Below are positions 63,773 to 64,000 of a stretch of 64,000 bases of DNA, piece after piece. The translations under genes and the position numbers were made by a program. Every line of letters begins with the position of its first letter. Positions within the stretch are counted from its first letter, which is position 1. The notes beneath the pieces are model-generated. The model did no database searches, was not told where the DNA came from, and worked only from the letters and a program-made list of their open reading frames with translations. The DNA comes from Sphagnum magellanicum (taxonomy: Eukaryota > Streptophyta > Sphagnopsida > Sphagnales > Sphagnaceae), in the NCBI GenBank assembly GCA_021904315.1, contig CM038915.1, positions 11,966,001-12,030,000 of the forward strand. The letters run 5' to 3'.

Positions 63773-64000
63773 TAATATACAATTAACATATTACTAATAC
63801 AACTATGTTAAATTATTTATAACTAACTTTTAGTTTGTAATGCACCTAATGGGATTTATATTACCCTATCCTTGGATGACAATACACATAAGAGTCATTC
63901 ACATGGAAGGATGAATCTCTTAATAGGAGTAATGTAGTCATAAGATAATTGTAGAAATTTCAAAAGTAATTAGTAGTTGCAAAATAGTCACAAATGACAC

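Overview
The window looks like nuclear DNA of a land plant. It has two intron-rich plant housekeeping genes with GT-AG introns, a fragment of a third, and long AT-rich stretches filled with transposon relics and degenerate minisatellites. No bacterial, organellar, rRNA or CRISPR features are visible. The transposon load suggests a large genome. The species cannot be named from the sequence; a non-seed plant is possible, but that is only an impression.

Layout. 1-8.3 kb is gene-like DNA of moderate GC. It holds a truncated glutamyl-tRNA reductase (HEMA) fragment and a complete six-exon RAB6/RABH1 small GTPase gene on the minus strand (start 7398, stop 3380). 8.3-27.3 kb is AT-rich. It holds a TAGGTAACC-type array, a 742-bp terminal-inverted-repeat (TIR) element, a solo LTR with a 5-bp target duplication, a decayed HTH plus integrase-core transposase split by that LTR, several minisatellites, a tRNA-like SINE head, and a second decayed transposase whose stop codons look like C-to-T changes. 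27.3-36.3 kb returns to moderate GC and carries a complete ten-exon Golgi UDP-arabinose 4-epimerase gene (MUR4/UXE type) on the minus strand (start 35054, stop 31271); no second gene could be recognised in its 4-kb 3' flank. 36.3-64 kb has no recognisable gene. It holds fold-back hairpins, a 5.8-kb imperfect palindrome of TTTAACCTAA-type arrays, a CACTA element with a 3-bp target duplication, and a dense cluster of short TIR elements.

The strongest candidate for something undescribed is a family of eight short non-autonomous DNA transposons (about 270-800 bp). All have or derive from GGGTGAAA or GGGTCAAA termini. Six of the eight have a perfect 4-bp target-site duplication, a different one each time. 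No intact autonomous partner is visible.

The two complete genes have unrelated roles: RAB6 in Golgi vesicle traffic, UXE in UDP-arabinose supply in the Golgi. They are separated by about 24 kb of transposon-derived DNA. Exon joins were checked by codon phase and total 636 nt (211 aa) and 1374 nt (457 aa). All family assignments are from recognition by eye; no database search was run.
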